64,000 nucleotides of DNA from an uncultured Bacteroidota bacterium (GCA_902590705.1 CACIXU010000006.1:38376-102375); one strand, 5' to 3'; positions 37,001 to 43,483 are shown, numbered from the stretch's first letter. Program-made: numbers and translations. Notes: generated from the letters alone by a model not told the origin.

Positions 37001-37765
37001 GGAAATAATGAGGACAAAGACGATGATAATGATAATTGGAGTGATGAAATTGAAATTTTGTGTAATACAAATCCTTTTGATACCCAAAACTATCCAGGTG
37101 ATTATGACAGTGATTTAACCCCAGATTGTATTGATGAAGATTTAGATAACGATGGATATAATAATGATATAGATATTTTTCCATATGATTCCAACGAGTG
37201 GAGCGATAACGATAACGACTCCATTGGAGACAATGCTGATCTAGATGATGATAACGATAATTGGACTGATCTTGAGGAAATTGAATGTTTATCAGATCCT
37301 TTAGACAGTGATAGTATTCCTGAGGATTTTGATCAAGATGGTGATCCAAATTGCTTTGATATTGACGATGATAATGATGGTTATAACGATACAATTGATG
37401 CATTTCCTTTCGATTCTTCAGAGTGGAGTGATACTGATTTTGATGGAATAGGCGATAATTCCGATAATGATTTCAATGGGGATGGTTTGGTTGACGATAA
37501 ATTATTCCCCACAGAGTTTATATCTCCTAATGGAGACGGTATTAATGATTCATGGGTAATAGTTAATGCAGAGTTTTTTCCAAATTGCGAGGTTTGGATA
37601 TATACTCGAATGGGACAACTTATTTATAACTCGAAAAGATATAATAATGATTGGTCTGGTTTATATAATGGTCAACCATTACCAGAGTCATCTTATGTTT
37701 ACTTAATTGATAATAATGGTGATGGTAAAATTGATCAAAAAGGTTGGATTTATATAGCAAGATAA
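28040..37765 (+). CDS. Giant modular secreted protein with type IX (type B) sorting domain
   Basis: A 3241-residue cell-surface or secreted protein. Approximate domain order: signal peptide 1-31; right-handed beta-helix 33-700; LamG-like domains 727-926 and 954-1170; cadherin-like pair 1174-1372; LamG 1382-1602; cadherin-like pair 1609-1807; LamG 1819-2020; cadherin-like 2022-2127; Ig/MBG-like domains from 2131 to about 2877, the second split by a discoidin (F5/8C) domain at about 2239-2396; acidic DxDxDG (thrombospondin type 3-like) calcium repeats 2887-3154; gliding-associated C-terminal domain 3156-3241 starting with FPTEFISPNGDGIND. The C-terminus marks export by T9SS, and the PorP/SprF gene follows after one base. 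The beta-helix, LamG and discoidin parts suggest carbohydrate binding or cleavage; enzyme activity is not shown. The upstream gene is a sulfatase. Confidence 0.92.
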   Translation: MNYFTIIRDIIFSRSNLISVICLIGFFSFSQTSYYVAKSGSNSNSGTSLSSPFLTISHAISQINAGDQIFIRRGTYHEEIIINNIDSSIGNETLITNYNNEQVIIDGSINVTGQWIDDTIGGVGVKKVESFTESITQLFVGNNQMVMARWPNAQFSDLSIYDHDNWAHGEETGSTDGSFLIDETYENPGSINLANSIGILNVGSFRTFNRNIATHTQQGGDDVITYTNPIGDNGIGAGLSNNGELKDKHHYFFFEGKKEFLDIENEWFLDHVNDVLYLKPPNGIDLNNTPIRGKIRDYSISISGSEHLKINGLTFFATTIHTSGSKNIEISECNFYFPSHSRRMLGDLSGANVTTFGTGSGNTARVDSSVVSGCLFINTEGEALVIKGNNNTIKNSYFRNIDWSATELNGLMVSVFVDGTSNTFTGNEIYHTGASATVWPGEQSIFSYNIVSSTGHAQSDGSVFQGTKNYVFGSEVHHNFVYDTEKYAFRYDAPGGDAAQAGSFGVMHHNIADNTLGLMIKGNNQIIAHNTVINTINNRNDIIILAEDCSNTNTWMYNNLAERIGSHRSDVLFSAPSNGPMPIGTEGYIKNGNNWEVCDSNDGALYSGTGTGSSTANIDTINQSRPGISYNANVESLINYNPGNGKTISDYQPTSNQIIDQGVSLTNTVSTSLTASNQLNSIVPHTPVGSGTDIGAIDGNSLWTPGVQGWTPQQNINLEDIFYNPGIVKSNLLLHFDFANSTSYPGSGNQVYDLSNNYNQGELNGNPGMLNNHGGEIDLDGTNDYIQLNDPFSYQEHSVEMWIKMKDSNNAFLWDARDSNDDGYILFYNSAYKYFIQTSDLENSQSHLNQWVQVVASYNGEKSRIFINGQKVEQSNSINKVINNSTNARIGARNFDPLAHFSEAEIGIVRFYNQTLYSTDVLQNYNANAARFGLTSNPTSPTSIDITQPIPTRGLKLYLDSTKSDSYQSGGNTWFDLSGNDYDFTVVGNPPFDSSIKGGVIDFQTGGDYATNNSDPILNVNSYTKFVAFYPKTPHSSNNLISGGEQSMHAFWMKGKNDRIQAGHNNTWALVNYYPNGQNNSILDSWHLGAVSFDTNNGFDLYHNGNLVDSNSSQTTIAQQTSPLVNIAKYNTGNYFNGYIPVAIIYDRKLSQNEINSLSNHFASRYSLSPTNTSSLTIDEGVGMGTVLANLSATDSDSTEFTYSLVSGNGTNDQHNSSFTISGTQVVTNNIISFDNTPVMNINLKVEDESNNSFTSSFVVYVNDLNRTPTDIGVSSLTFPESVSASSTIATLSAVDSDTSDTHVFSLINGNGSNDADNLSFTVSGTSLIINSIADYETKASYNIYLNVFDGANNFAKAFTVSVTNVNEAPSDIFLLEVDTNDLVLYLNAKNIDSYPGSGNQWFDLSGNYNNGLINGATYNSSSDGGFSFDGNDDKVVIQHDNSLNFESNLTVIYTLKPDWSNSSYSPGISKGENKNSNFSKWVGIDRQIDISTQVGNNQTENVNSLRPAYDATNDISAGNWYTIAITIDSSKNQKTYINGSQVGVTKSITLGATNTLNLTIGQLPGYSHSTYGDGELGKIILYNAALTSAQVSSNFNLMSNSSTPTSSYASIFEGSPVNTLVGSFTATDSDTSNLTFSIIQGDGNNDQHNSYFTISGNQLKVNNGNINYDITTKLFVNIQVSDGDLTYTKPFEIAVIDLNRTPTDIGISSTTFLETVSASSTIASLSAVDSDTSDTHVFSLINGNGSNDADNSSFTISGTSLIINSTADYESKAAYNIYLNVFDGANNYAKAFTVSVTNVNESPSNLGFLSSDLAIPTNGLILHLDTSNSDSYPGNGDTWFDLSGQNAHAQATTLPAFGLNGAQIKNFDFSTNSHGFNSVDISQEYRDLIVIKKLETGGGIKTVFGHYNFQDDSFRINGSQVKVQNTFDANDWQFGSTSDVFVNGSFITQNTTVLNQWVFVRTYRSNNAGFGNSFRYEISKGHGGGGRSYRGKINLILAYNRKLTNQEVQDIYQSLSPRLNGTETSLTVSSTSFQTSIDEEVSIGTEVGTLTATDSDTTNLTYSLVSGNGTNDQHNSLFTVSGTQLIVAGNIDYETNATLNIYVQVSDGENTYQKAMIVNVNDVKETPLIQVSDIIKTFGGANFDLTATSSSTGAFTYTVADQSVASINGNTVTILGAGSTSITVTQAEDNNFTSATATFSLTINKADVIIMIDDITKNYGDNDFNLTAVSSSTFVLTSDFITLSPPTNTNPTYWYVSSVWNNNSFYENAPPGYADNKYYTPWLDSPQSWTAKFNNTSQWITLDLQAESMVYQVITKARTISNQNYNQYVKKANILYGSDNTNWTTIYNNTSLQTASDDIPVSKVLPAPVPARYVKVEPTEWNTNISMRMGVVYRTIGQSLSSNGSLTFSSSNNNVVSTSSSSATIKGAGSVNITVSQAETSNYNSSTSSFTITVNKIDPTITFDNLTKTFGDLDFNLTATSSSTGAFNFNILDTNIATVTGSSTTIVGAGTTTVTVNQAADSNYNAAVATMTLRVDKADPGIGNFSQIVKTFGDQSFEIIEPTKNSNNTSDFIYSSSNPLIASVTGKIITIHKAGSVSITANLPADNNFIASSVSTSLTINKANQSISIGELPTTLPLKDFNSISLTASSTSGSPVSMSLANGSAASLNGAPGNYSLVSIQQTGLVTITFFVSENSSENYKAATVTLVVDVVKVNQNISLNTAPPNFLSFSENLSFTIDASSSSSLPLSYNILSGNGLINSNIVSVTGVGQIIIQLSQQGNNEFNPAPLSNLTVNVGQGNTLLSEFNISEKFVNDSPFDITPPNSNRSGEIIYTSSNPQIATISGTKITILNIGQTTITANQIATNNYKSGTISSVFIVNQIINPDFDNDGIDDPYDNCFSVPNPDQNDNDSDGIGDSCDNDDDNDGVDDLLDNCRNESNSSQDDFDNDGIGDKCDIDDDNDGYNDIDDLFPLDESEWADFDQDGVGNNEDKDDDNDNWSDEIEILCNTNPFDTQNYPGDYDSDLTPDCIDEDLDNDGYNNDIDIFPYDSNEWSDNDNDSIGDNADLDDDNDNWTDLEEIECLSDPLDSDSIPEDFDQDGDPNCFDIDDDNDGYNDTIDAFPFDSSEWSDTDFDGIGDNSDNDFNGDGLVDDKLFPTEFISPNGDGINDSWVIVNAEFFPNCEVWIYTRMGQLIYNSKRYNNDWSGLYNGQPLPESSYVYLIDNNGDGKIDQKGWIYIAR
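31838..32155 (+). repeat. Direct repeat, copy 1 (cadherin-like module)
   Basis: This stretch, encoding the module from RTPTDIG to NVNEAPS, is nearly identical in DNA to 33140-33457, exactly 1302 bases (434 codons) downstream. Most differences are silent third-position changes. It is half of a larger duplicated unit of two cadherin-like domains and one LamG domain in the giant protein. Confidence 0.85.
33140..33457 (+). repeat. Direct repeat, copy 2 (cadherin-like module)
   Basis: Second copy of the module at 31838-32155, encoding RTPTDIG to NVNESPS. Long runs such as AVDSDTSDTHVFSLINGNG are identical in protein. The flanking domains (a cadherin-like domain before and a LamG domain after) are duplicated too but have diverged more. 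Confidence 0.85.
36700..37500 (+). repeat. Acidic DNDG repeat tract in the giant protein
   Basis: About 267 residues made of repeated Asp-Asn-Asp-Gly calcium-binding loops (for example DDDNDGYND, three times with small changes) alternating with EW-containing spacers (SEW, NEW). At DNA level this gives many GATAATGATGG-type units, prone to recombination. The tract forms a stiff calcium-dependent stalk before the sorting domain, by analogy with thrombospondin type 3 repeats. Confidence 0.8.
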
Positions 37766-37766
37766 A

Positions 37767-38633
37767 ATGAAGAAAATCATTTTTTTAATGATATTTTTTC
37801 CTGTTTTAATATTTGGACAACAGGAATCATATTACACCCTTTACTTTGAAAACATGCAAGTAATTAACCCAGCGTTTGCTGGATCTGAGTCCAAAAATGA
37901 ATTTACACTTTTGAACAGAAATCAATGGGCTGGATTGAGTGATTCACCGCAAATAATGACTCTCTCCTACTCTTACAAGGCTAAAAAAAATATAGGAATT
38001 GGTTTTTCTGTTGTTTCGGATAAAGTCTTTGTTGAAAATCAGACTTTTGCCTATGTTGATGTATCCTACAGATTAAAAATAAATGACAAAACAGATTTTT
38101 ATTTTGGACTGAAAGCAGGAGGAAATTTCTACAAATCAAATGTTACTGATTTAACAATTTATAATGATCAGTTTGACCCACTTTGGAGAAACTTTGATAG
38201 TTTTAATCCTAATGTTGGAGCGGGGTTATATTTAAAAAATCCCCGATTTTGGTTTAGTTTCTCAATCCCTAGATTATTCTTAATTAGAAGAGACAGAGAA
38301 ATTAATGTAGGTTCTAAAGATAGGATTCATACTTATGTTGCAGCAGGTTATAAAATGAATTTAACGGAAAAAATTTCAATTGAACCAAATGTTATTTATA
38401 GAAAAATTAAAGCTATTCCCTCAACTATGGATCTTACATTGAATTTAAATTATGATAATGCATTTGAATTAGGGTATTCACATAGAACAAACTCATCTAA
38501 CTCAAATCTTGCGCTTTTTCATATATCAAATGAAGTGTCAGTTGGACTCTGCTATGAAAGACCGCTTTTAAATGAACTTGGAGGAATAGATTTAAATACT
38601 TACGAAATCTTAATCCGTTTAAAGATTGACTAA
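37767..38633 (+). CDS. PorP/SprF family type IX secretion membrane protein
   Basis: A 288-residue outer-membrane beta-barrel protein with a signal peptide ending FGQ (about residue 17). It has the family opening YYTLYFENMQVINPAFAGSESKNEFTLLNRNQWAGL and repeated amphipathic strands to the C-terminus. Known members such as SprF are needed for secretion or anchoring of one specific partner with a type B sorting domain, encoded next door. Here it starts one base after the stop of the 3241-residue protein, so it is most likely the dedicated partner of that protein. The start ATG is unambiguous because the preceding stop is adjacent. Confidence 0.92.
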   Translation: MKKIIFLMIFFPVLIFGQQESYYTLYFENMQVINPAFAGSESKNEFTLLNRNQWAGLSDSPQIMTLSYSYKAKKNIGIGFSVVSDKVFVENQTFAYVDVSYRLKINDKTDFYFGLKAGGNFYKSNVTDLTIYNDQFDPLWRNFDSFNPNVGAGLYLKNPRFWFSFSIPRLFLIRRDREINVGSKDRIHTYVAAGYKMNLTEKISIEPNVIYRKIKAIPSTMDLTLNLNYDNAFELGYSHRTNSSNSNLALFHISNEVSVGLCYERPLLNELGGIDLNTYEILIRLKID

Positions 38634-38695
38634 TAAAGTAAATTGAAATTTTCTTTTTAGAATAACCTTCTATGTCAATTTGTCAGTTAAATTTT

Positions 38696-38703
38696 TAAAT
38701 TTG
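38696..38703 (+). promoter_or_regulatory. Candidate -7 box for the miaB operon
   Basis: TAAATTTG is an exact TAnnTTTG match 28 bases before the miaB ATG. A TTTG at 38679-38682 lies upstream but with only 13 bases between, shorter than the usual 17-23, so the -33 element is uncertain. Confidence 0.4.
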
Positions 38704-38731
38704 TAATTTAATTTTATTTTTTGATTTAAGA

Positions 38732-40249
38732 ATGACTCAATCCTCAAATTCATATACAATTAAAAAGAATCCATATTTCAAAAATGGAGAACCATTAATT
38801 AGATCTAAGGTTCTCTCAAAAAAAGAGGACATTCTCACAAAAAAATCTAACCAACTAGAAAAAGTTTTTAAGAAGAAGTTATTTATTGAATCTTATGGTT
38901 GTCAAATGAATTTTTCAGATAGTGAAATTGTTGCATCAATTCTTTCCAAAAACGGGTATCAAATTACAGTTGACAAAGAATCAGCTGATTTGATCCTAGT
39001 AAATACTTGCTCCATCAGAGAGAAAGCTGAACAAACCGTTAGAAAAAGATTAAAAGTATTTAATAGTCTTAGACAAAAAAATAAGGGGTTAAAAATTGGA
39101 GTATTAGGCTGTATGGCCGAAAGGTTAAAACATAAGTTTCTTGAAGAGGAAAAAATGGTAGATTTAGTCGTAGGCCCCGACGCATATAAAGATCTTCCAA
39201 ATCTTTTAAAAGATTTAGAAGAGGGCCGTGAGGCGGTTAATGTTATTCTTTCCAAAGAGGAAACCTATGGAGATATTTCCCCTGTAAGGTTAGCCACAAA
39301 TGGTGTAAGTGCCTTTGTAACTATTACTCGGGGTTGCGATAATATGTGTACTTTCTGTGTTGTTCCATTCACAAGAGGAAGGGAGCGCAGTCGAGATCCA
39401 AAAAGTATTATTTATGAAGTTAACGATTTAGCAAAAAAAGGATATAAAGAGATTACACTTCTTGGTCAAAATGTTGATAGCTATTTATGGTTTGGAGGGG
39501 GAGCTAAAAAAGACTTTGATAAAGCGAGTCCATTGCAACAAAAAACTGCTGTTAACTTTTCAATGTTACTTGATTTAGTTGCAAGTGAACAACCAAAAAT
39601 CAGGATAAGATTTTCTACCTCTAATCCTCAAGATATGTCTCTAGATGTAATTCATACAATGGCAAAACACAAAAATATTTGTAAATCGATTCATCTTCCC
39701 GTTCAGTCCGGTAGTAATAATATTCTAAAAAAAATGAATCGACAGCATACTAGAGAAGAATATTTTGAACTTATTAATAACATAAAAAAATTAATTCCTG
39801 ATTGCGGTATATCACATGATATGATTACTGGATTTCCAACCGAGACTAATCAAGACCATCAAGACACCCTCGACCTTATGAGGCGTGTAAAATATGATTA
39901 TGGTTTTATGTTTGTTTATTCCGAAAGACCAGGAACTATGGCTGCTAGAAAAATTAAGGACAATATTCCTGAAGCTGTTAAGAAAAAAAGGTTAGAGGAA
40001 ATTATAAATCTTCAACGTGAGCACAGTAATTATAGAACTAATCAGTTTTTAGGAAAAAATGTTACAGTTTTAATTGAAAAAGCCTCAAAAAAGTCAAGTG
40101 ATTTTTGGAGTGGAAGAACAACCCAAAATACAGTTGTTGTCTTTCCAAAGCAAAATTATAAAGTTGGAGATTTTGTGGATGTTTTGATTGAAAATTGTAC
40201 TTCAGCAACTCTCATTGGATCCGCAATTGGTTATTCAAAAGATCTATAA
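38732..40249 (+). CDS. miaB: tRNA-2-methylthio-N6-dimethylallyladenosine synthase
   Basis: A radical-SAM methylthiotransferase that adds the methylthio group to A37 of tRNAs reading U-starting codons. The 505-residue protein has the N-terminal iron-sulfur domain with three Cys (ESYGCQMN, VNTCSIRE, GVLGCMAE), the radical-SAM cluster CDNMCTFC and the signature PFTRGRERSR, and a C-terminal TRAM domain (about 440-500). An N-terminal extension of about 45 residues precedes the conserved start KKLFIESYG. It heads the rightward run miaB / sigma-54 activator / lptE, with three bases to the next gene. Specific MiaB rather than MtaB or RimO is supported by the CDNMCTFC spacing and the RGRERSR motif. 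Confidence 0.95.
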   Translation: MTQSSNSYTIKKNPYFKNGEPLIRSKVLSKKEDILTKKSNQLEKVFKKKLFIESYGCQMNFSDSEIVASILSKNGYQITVDKESADLILVNTCSIREKAEQTVRKRLKVFNSLRQKNKGLKIGVLGCMAERLKHKFLEEEKMVDLVVGPDAYKDLPNLLKDLEEGREAVNVILSKEETYGDISPVRLATNGVSAFVTITRGCDNMCTFCVVPFTRGRERSRDPKSIIYEVNDLAKKGYKEITLLGQNVDSYLWFGGGAKKDFDKASPLQQKTAVNFSMLLDLVASEQPKIRIRFSTSNPQDMSLDVIHTMAKHKNICKSIHLPVQSGSNNILKKMNRQHTREEYFELINNIKKLIPDCGISHDMITGFPTETNQDHQDTLDLMRRVKYDYGFMFVYSERPGTMAARKIKDNIPEAVKKKRLEEIINLQREHSNYRTNQFLGKNVTVLIEKASKKSSDFWSGRTTQNTVVVFPKQNYKVGDFVDVLIENCTSATLIGSAIGYSKDL

Positions 40250-40252
40250 ATA

Positions 40253-41521
40253 ATGGAATCTATTCAAAATATAAAACAACGATTCGGTATAATAGGCAAT
40301 CATCCTGGACTTAACAGGGCATTGGAAAAAACCTTACGTGTAGCCTCGACTGAAATTACAGTTTTGGTGTCTGGAGAAAGTGGAGTTGGAAAAGAAAATA
40401 TACCAAAAATTATTCATCAATTTTCACCTAGAAAACATGCAAAATATATTGCTGTAAATTGTGGAGCTATTCCAGAGGGAACTATAGATAGCGAACTGTT
40501 CGGACATGAAAAAGGAGCTTTTACTGGAGCGACAACTACCCGAAGCGGTTATTTTGAGGTAGCAGATGGAGGAACTATTTTTTTAGATGAAGTCGGAGAG
40601 TTACCTCTATCTACTCAAGTAAGGCTGTTAAGGATACTTGAAAATGGAGAATTTATTAAAGTAGGGTCTTCTAAGGTTCAAAAAACAAATGTAAGAATAG
40701 TGGCTGCAACCAACGTTAACACTGTTGAAGCCATTAAAAAAGGGAAATTTAGAGAAGACCTTTATTATCGATTGAGTACTGTGGAGATTAATTTACCTCC
40801 ATTAAGAGCAAGGAAAGAAGACATTCCTTTGTTATTTAGAAAATTTGCTTCTGACTTTGCCCAAAAATATAAAATGCCCACTCTCAGACTAGATGATGAT
40901 GCTCAAAAGCTTTTAGTTCAATACAGATGGAATGGTAATATTAGACAGCTGCGTAATGTTGCAGAGCAAGCCTCAGTTCTGGAAAAAGAAAGAATACTTA
41001 CTTCTGTTATGCTAAGACATTACTTACCAGATATGGGGTCTCAATTACCTGCAGTTGTAGATGTAAATCAAAAAGATGGGGATTTTTCTTCTGAAAGAGA
41101 AATTTTATACAAGGTACTTTTTGATATGAAAAGTGACCTAAACGATCTTAAGAAACTTACTCATGAGTTAATGGAAAATGAGAATATTTCGTCTGTACAG
41201 AAAAATAATCCTGATTTAATAAAAAAGATCTACGGAGAGGAAAATAACGAAAACAAAACTCTAGAATTTATTAATCAGATAGAAGATAAAAGTGAAATAA
41301 ATTATCCCGAATCAAATAATGTAAATCAATACGATTATGCTGAAACTATAATTGAGGAGGAACCGCTTTCTTTACTTGAAAAAGAAATCGAAATGATAAA
41401 GTTAGCACTTAAAAGAAGTAATGGTAAGAGAAAAGCTGCTGCTGAGGAATTGGGTATTTCGGAAAGAACACTTTACCGAAAAATCAAACAATTTGATCTC
41501 CAAGATAATGAAGATGAATAA
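40253..41521 (+). CDS. Sigma-54-interacting AAA+ transcription activator, no receiver domain
   Basis: A 422-residue bacterial enhancer-binding protein. The AAA+ domain begins almost at the N-terminus: Walker A GESGVGKE, the sigma-54 contact loop GAFTGA, Walker B GTIFLDEVGELPL and the sensor region REDLYYRLSTVEINLPPLR. A linker (about 280-370) precedes a C-terminal Fis-type helix-turn-helix (KRKAAAEELGISERTLYRKI, about 390-415). There is no N-terminal receiver or PAS domain, so activity is probably controlled by another protein or by level. It lies between miaB and lptE, as in other flavobacteria; its last eight bases form the ATG overlap with lptE. Its targets are unknown. Confidence 0.92.
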   Translation: MESIQNIKQRFGIIGNHPGLNRALEKTLRVASTEITVLVSGESGVGKENIPKIIHQFSPRKHAKYIAVNCGAIPEGTIDSELFGHEKGAFTGATTTRSGYFEVADGGTIFLDEVGELPLSTQVRLLRILENGEFIKVGSSKVQKTNVRIVAATNVNTVEAIKKGKFREDLYYRLSTVEINLPPLRARKEDIPLLFRKFASDFAQKYKMPTLRLDDDAQKLLVQYRWNGNIRQLRNVAEQASVLEKERILTSVMLRHYLPDMGSQLPAVVDVNQKDGDFSSEREILYKVLFDMKSDLNDLKKLTHELMENENISSVQKNNPDLIKKIYGEENNENKTLEFINQIEDKSEINYPESNNVNQYDYAETIIEEEPLSLLEKEIEMIKLALKRSNGKRKAAAEELGISERTLYRKIKQFDLQDNEDE

Positions 41522-42032
41522 AATAATCATCGGAACCATATTACTATATAACACATGCCTTATAAGCTGTGGTATTTATTCATTTACAGGTACATCTATA
41601 CCAGCAGGAGCAAATACCTTTCAGGTTAACTATTTTGAAAACCAAGCTGGAAGCAGACCAGGTTCAACTGTGGAGCCTGGGCTTGATCGTGATTTTACAC
41701 TTGCACTTCAAGATATTATCCTTGGACAAACAAATTTGAGTTTGGTAAAAAATAGTGGCGATTTGGTTTATGAAGGAGAAATTACTCAATACAGCATTAC
41801 GCCAATGACCTCGACCGCAAATCTAACTGCAGCCCAAAACAGACTTTCCATGTCGGTTAACTTACGGTACTCAAATGCCAATAATGAGGAAGATGACTTT
41901 GAGCAAATATTTTCATTCTTTTATGATTTCCCTGCTGAGGCTCAGCTTTATGATATTCAAAACCAAGCACACGAAGTTATTTTTGAGAGGATTACACAAG
42001 ATATTTATAATGCGACCTTAGCAAAATGGTAA
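41514..42032 (+). CDS. lptE: LPS-assembly lipoprotein LptE
   Basis: Outer-membrane lipoprotein that plugs the LptD translocon for lipopolysaccharide export. With the start at ATG 41514 the protein is 172 residues and begins MNKIIIGTILLYNTCLISC, a lipoprotein signal with the lipobox LISC, followed by GIYSFTGTSIPAGANTF, the Bacteroidota LptE opening. A start at 41508 is also possible, and an ORF open to 41421 is not credible as it would precede the signal peptide. The start overlaps the regulator stop by eight bases (ATGAATAA), the same form of overlap seen in the mre cluster. LptD is not in the window. Confidence 0.88.
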   Translation: MNKIIIGTILLYNTCLISCGIYSFTGTSIPAGANTFQVNYFENQAGSRPGSTVEPGLDRDFTLALQDIILGQTNLSLVKNSGDLVYEGEITQYSITPMTSTANLTAAQNRLSMSVNLRYSNANNEEDDFEQIFSFFYDFPAEAQLYDIQNQAHEVIFERITQDIYNATLAKW

Positions 42033-42034
42033 TT

Positions 42035-42742
42035 ATGAACGCTAAAAGATTTAATGAACTTATAGATCAATATGATCCATTAAACAAAAATATAGTTTTG
42101 GAGTTTTTATCAATTTCAAAGGAATATCCCTATTTTCAATTACCATACTATTATCATGCAAAATCATTAAAAGACCAAGGAAGTGATCAATATGAAAAAG
42201 TCTTAAATAAACTTGCACTAAAAACCCAGGATCGAAGTGTCCTTAAAAAATCAATGGAGGTTGAATTCAAACCCAACAATTCAAACGAAGAAAATATTCC
42301 AATCATTGAAGCAAATTTTCACGAAATTGAAGAGAAAACCGAAGAAGTGTTTTCAAATAAAACCCCTGAAAAAAAGGAAATCAACAACTTAAAGTTAAGC
42401 TTTATTGAATGGATTAAATTTACAGAGGATAAAACTATCAGTGGTGAAAAAAAGGTTCTTGGAGACAAAAAAACTCCACTTCAAGATAAAATGTCTATAA
42501 TTAATCAATTTATTGAAAATGACCCAAAAATTTCACCTGTTAAACAATCTGAAAATACATTCAACCAAATTAAATTTGATGATTATACAGATGAGCTAAT
42601 GACTGAAACTTTAGCAAAAGTTTTAGTCAAACAAAAAAAATATAAAAAAGCGATCCGCGCATACAAAATATTAAGTTTGAAATATCCAGAAAAAAACGTT
42701 TTATTTGCAACTCAAATTGAAAAAATTAAAAATTTAGAGTAA
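42035..42742 (+). CDS. Conserved hypothetical protein, TPR-like C-terminus
   Basis: A 235-residue protein without signal peptide or membrane span. The N-terminal part (about 1-75) is helical with KEYPYFQLPYYYHAKSLKDQ, a middle part is charged and low-complexity (about 75-165), and the C-terminal DELMTETLAKVLVKQKKYKKAIRAYKILSLKYPEKN is a single TPR-like helix pair. The start at 42035 lies two bases after the lptE stop; an in-frame ATG at 42026 would overlap lptE by seven bases. It sits between lptE and secG in a run that seems conserved in flavobacteria, hinting at an envelope-related role, but no function is known to me. Confidence 0.75.
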   Translation: MNAKRFNELIDQYDPLNKNIVLEFLSISKEYPYFQLPYYYHAKSLKDQGSDQYEKVLNKLALKTQDRSVLKKSMEVEFKPNNSNEENIPIIEANFHEIEEKTEEVFSNKTPEKKEINNLKLSFIEWIKFTEDKTISGEKKVLGDKKTPLQDKMSIINQFIENDPKISPVKQSENTFNQIKFDDYTDELMTETLAKVLVKQKKYKKAIRAYKILSLKYPEKNVLFATQIEKIKNLE

Positions 42743-42753
42743 AATCAATAATC

Positions 42754-43101
42754 ATGAGCAGCTTTTTAATATTTATATTACTCATAATATTAGTTTGTTT
42801 TTTACTCGTTCTAGTAGTTATGGTACAAAATCCCAAGGGAGGTGGTTTATCCTCTTCTTTTGGTGGCGGTGCTCAACAAATGGGAGGGGTACAGAAAACT
42901 TCTGATTTTCTTGATAGGAGTACATGGATTTTAGCAGGTTTATTACTTGTATTAATATTATTATCCAACATATCTCTCAATACTAGATCTACTATTCAGG
43001 ATTCTCGGTTACTTGATGATAATCCCATTCAGGATGTAATTCCTGAAACGATCCCAGAAGCAATTCCAGAAGTCCCTGAAGAAACTCCTCAACCAAATTA
43101 G
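42754..43101 (+). CDS. secG: Preprotein translocase subunit SecG
   Basis: Small inner-membrane subunit of the SecYEG channel. The 115-residue protein has a first membrane helix (about 3-24), the conserved MVQNPKGGGLSSSFGGG loop, TSDFLDRSTW and a second helix (about 69-86), followed by a Pro/Glu-rich tail with repeated IPE units. The tail is longer than in E. coli, as usual in Bacteroidota. It lies 11 bases after the TPR-like gene and 103 bases before groES. Confidence 0.93.
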   Translation: MSSFLIFILLIILVCFLLVLVVMVQNPKGGGLSSSFGGGAQQMGGVQKTSDFLDRSTWILAGLLLVLILLSNISLNTRSTIQDSRLLDDNPIQDVIPETIPEAIPEVPEETPQPN

Positions 43102-43204
43102 TGTCATGCTGTCAGTGAAAATAAAATTTTTCACATCAAATGTCACTAACATTATAAATGGCATAGTTTATGAATAGAAATCAAAAAATTAAAATTATAA
43201 AACA
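43102..43204 (+). promoter_or_regulatory. groESL upstream region
   Basis: The 103-base gap has no CIRCE inverted repeat (TTAGCACTC-N9-GAGTGCTAA). It has three TGTCA copies (43102, 43110, 43141) and a short inverted repeat GTGAAAA / TTTTCAC (43115-43121 and 43128-43134). A TAGTTTAT at about 43164 is a weak -7 candidate. These may be heat-shock control elements or the end signal of the secG transcript; neither is proven. Confidence 0.3.
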
Positions 43205-43483
43205 ATGAGTAAAATTAACATTCAACCCTTAGCAGATCGTGTTTTAATTCTTCCTGCTGCTGCAGAAACTAAAACATCTTCAGGAATAATAATTCCAGAT
43301 TCTGCTAAAGAAAAGCCACAAAAAGGGACTGTTGTTGCCGTTGGACCAGGAACAGATGAAAACCCTATTACTGTTAAAGCTGGAAATAGCGTGCTTTATG
43401 GAAAATATGCTGGGACAGAGCTCCAGCATGATGGTGAGGATTATCTTATCATGAAAGAAAGTGATATTCTAGCAATTGTTTAA
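43205..43483 (+). CDS. groES: Co-chaperonin GroES
   Basis: The heptameric lid of the GroEL chaperonin. The 92-residue protein matches the family along its whole length: [14 protein letters not shown] at the start, the mobile loop around [28 protein letters not shown], and [12 protein letters not shown] at the end. It is 18 bases upstream of groEL and forms the usual two-gene operon with it. Confidence 0.98.
   Translation: MSKINIQPLADRVLILPAAAETKTSSGIIIPDSAKEKPQKGTVVAVGPGTDENPITVKAGNSVLYGKYAGTELQHDGEDYLIMKESDILAIV

Noticed and set aside
36690..37403. A 237-codon open frame on the minus strand, rich in His and Tyr
   Set aside because: It is the antisense of the acidic DNDG repeat tract; Asp/Asn codons read backwards give His/Tyr/Leu codons without stops. 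No signal, start context or family pattern.
41421..41513. Extended N-terminus of lptE starting at 41421
   Set aside because: It would put 31 residues in front of a clear lipoprotein signal peptide and overlap the helix-turn-helix of the regulator gene; ATG 41514 fits better.
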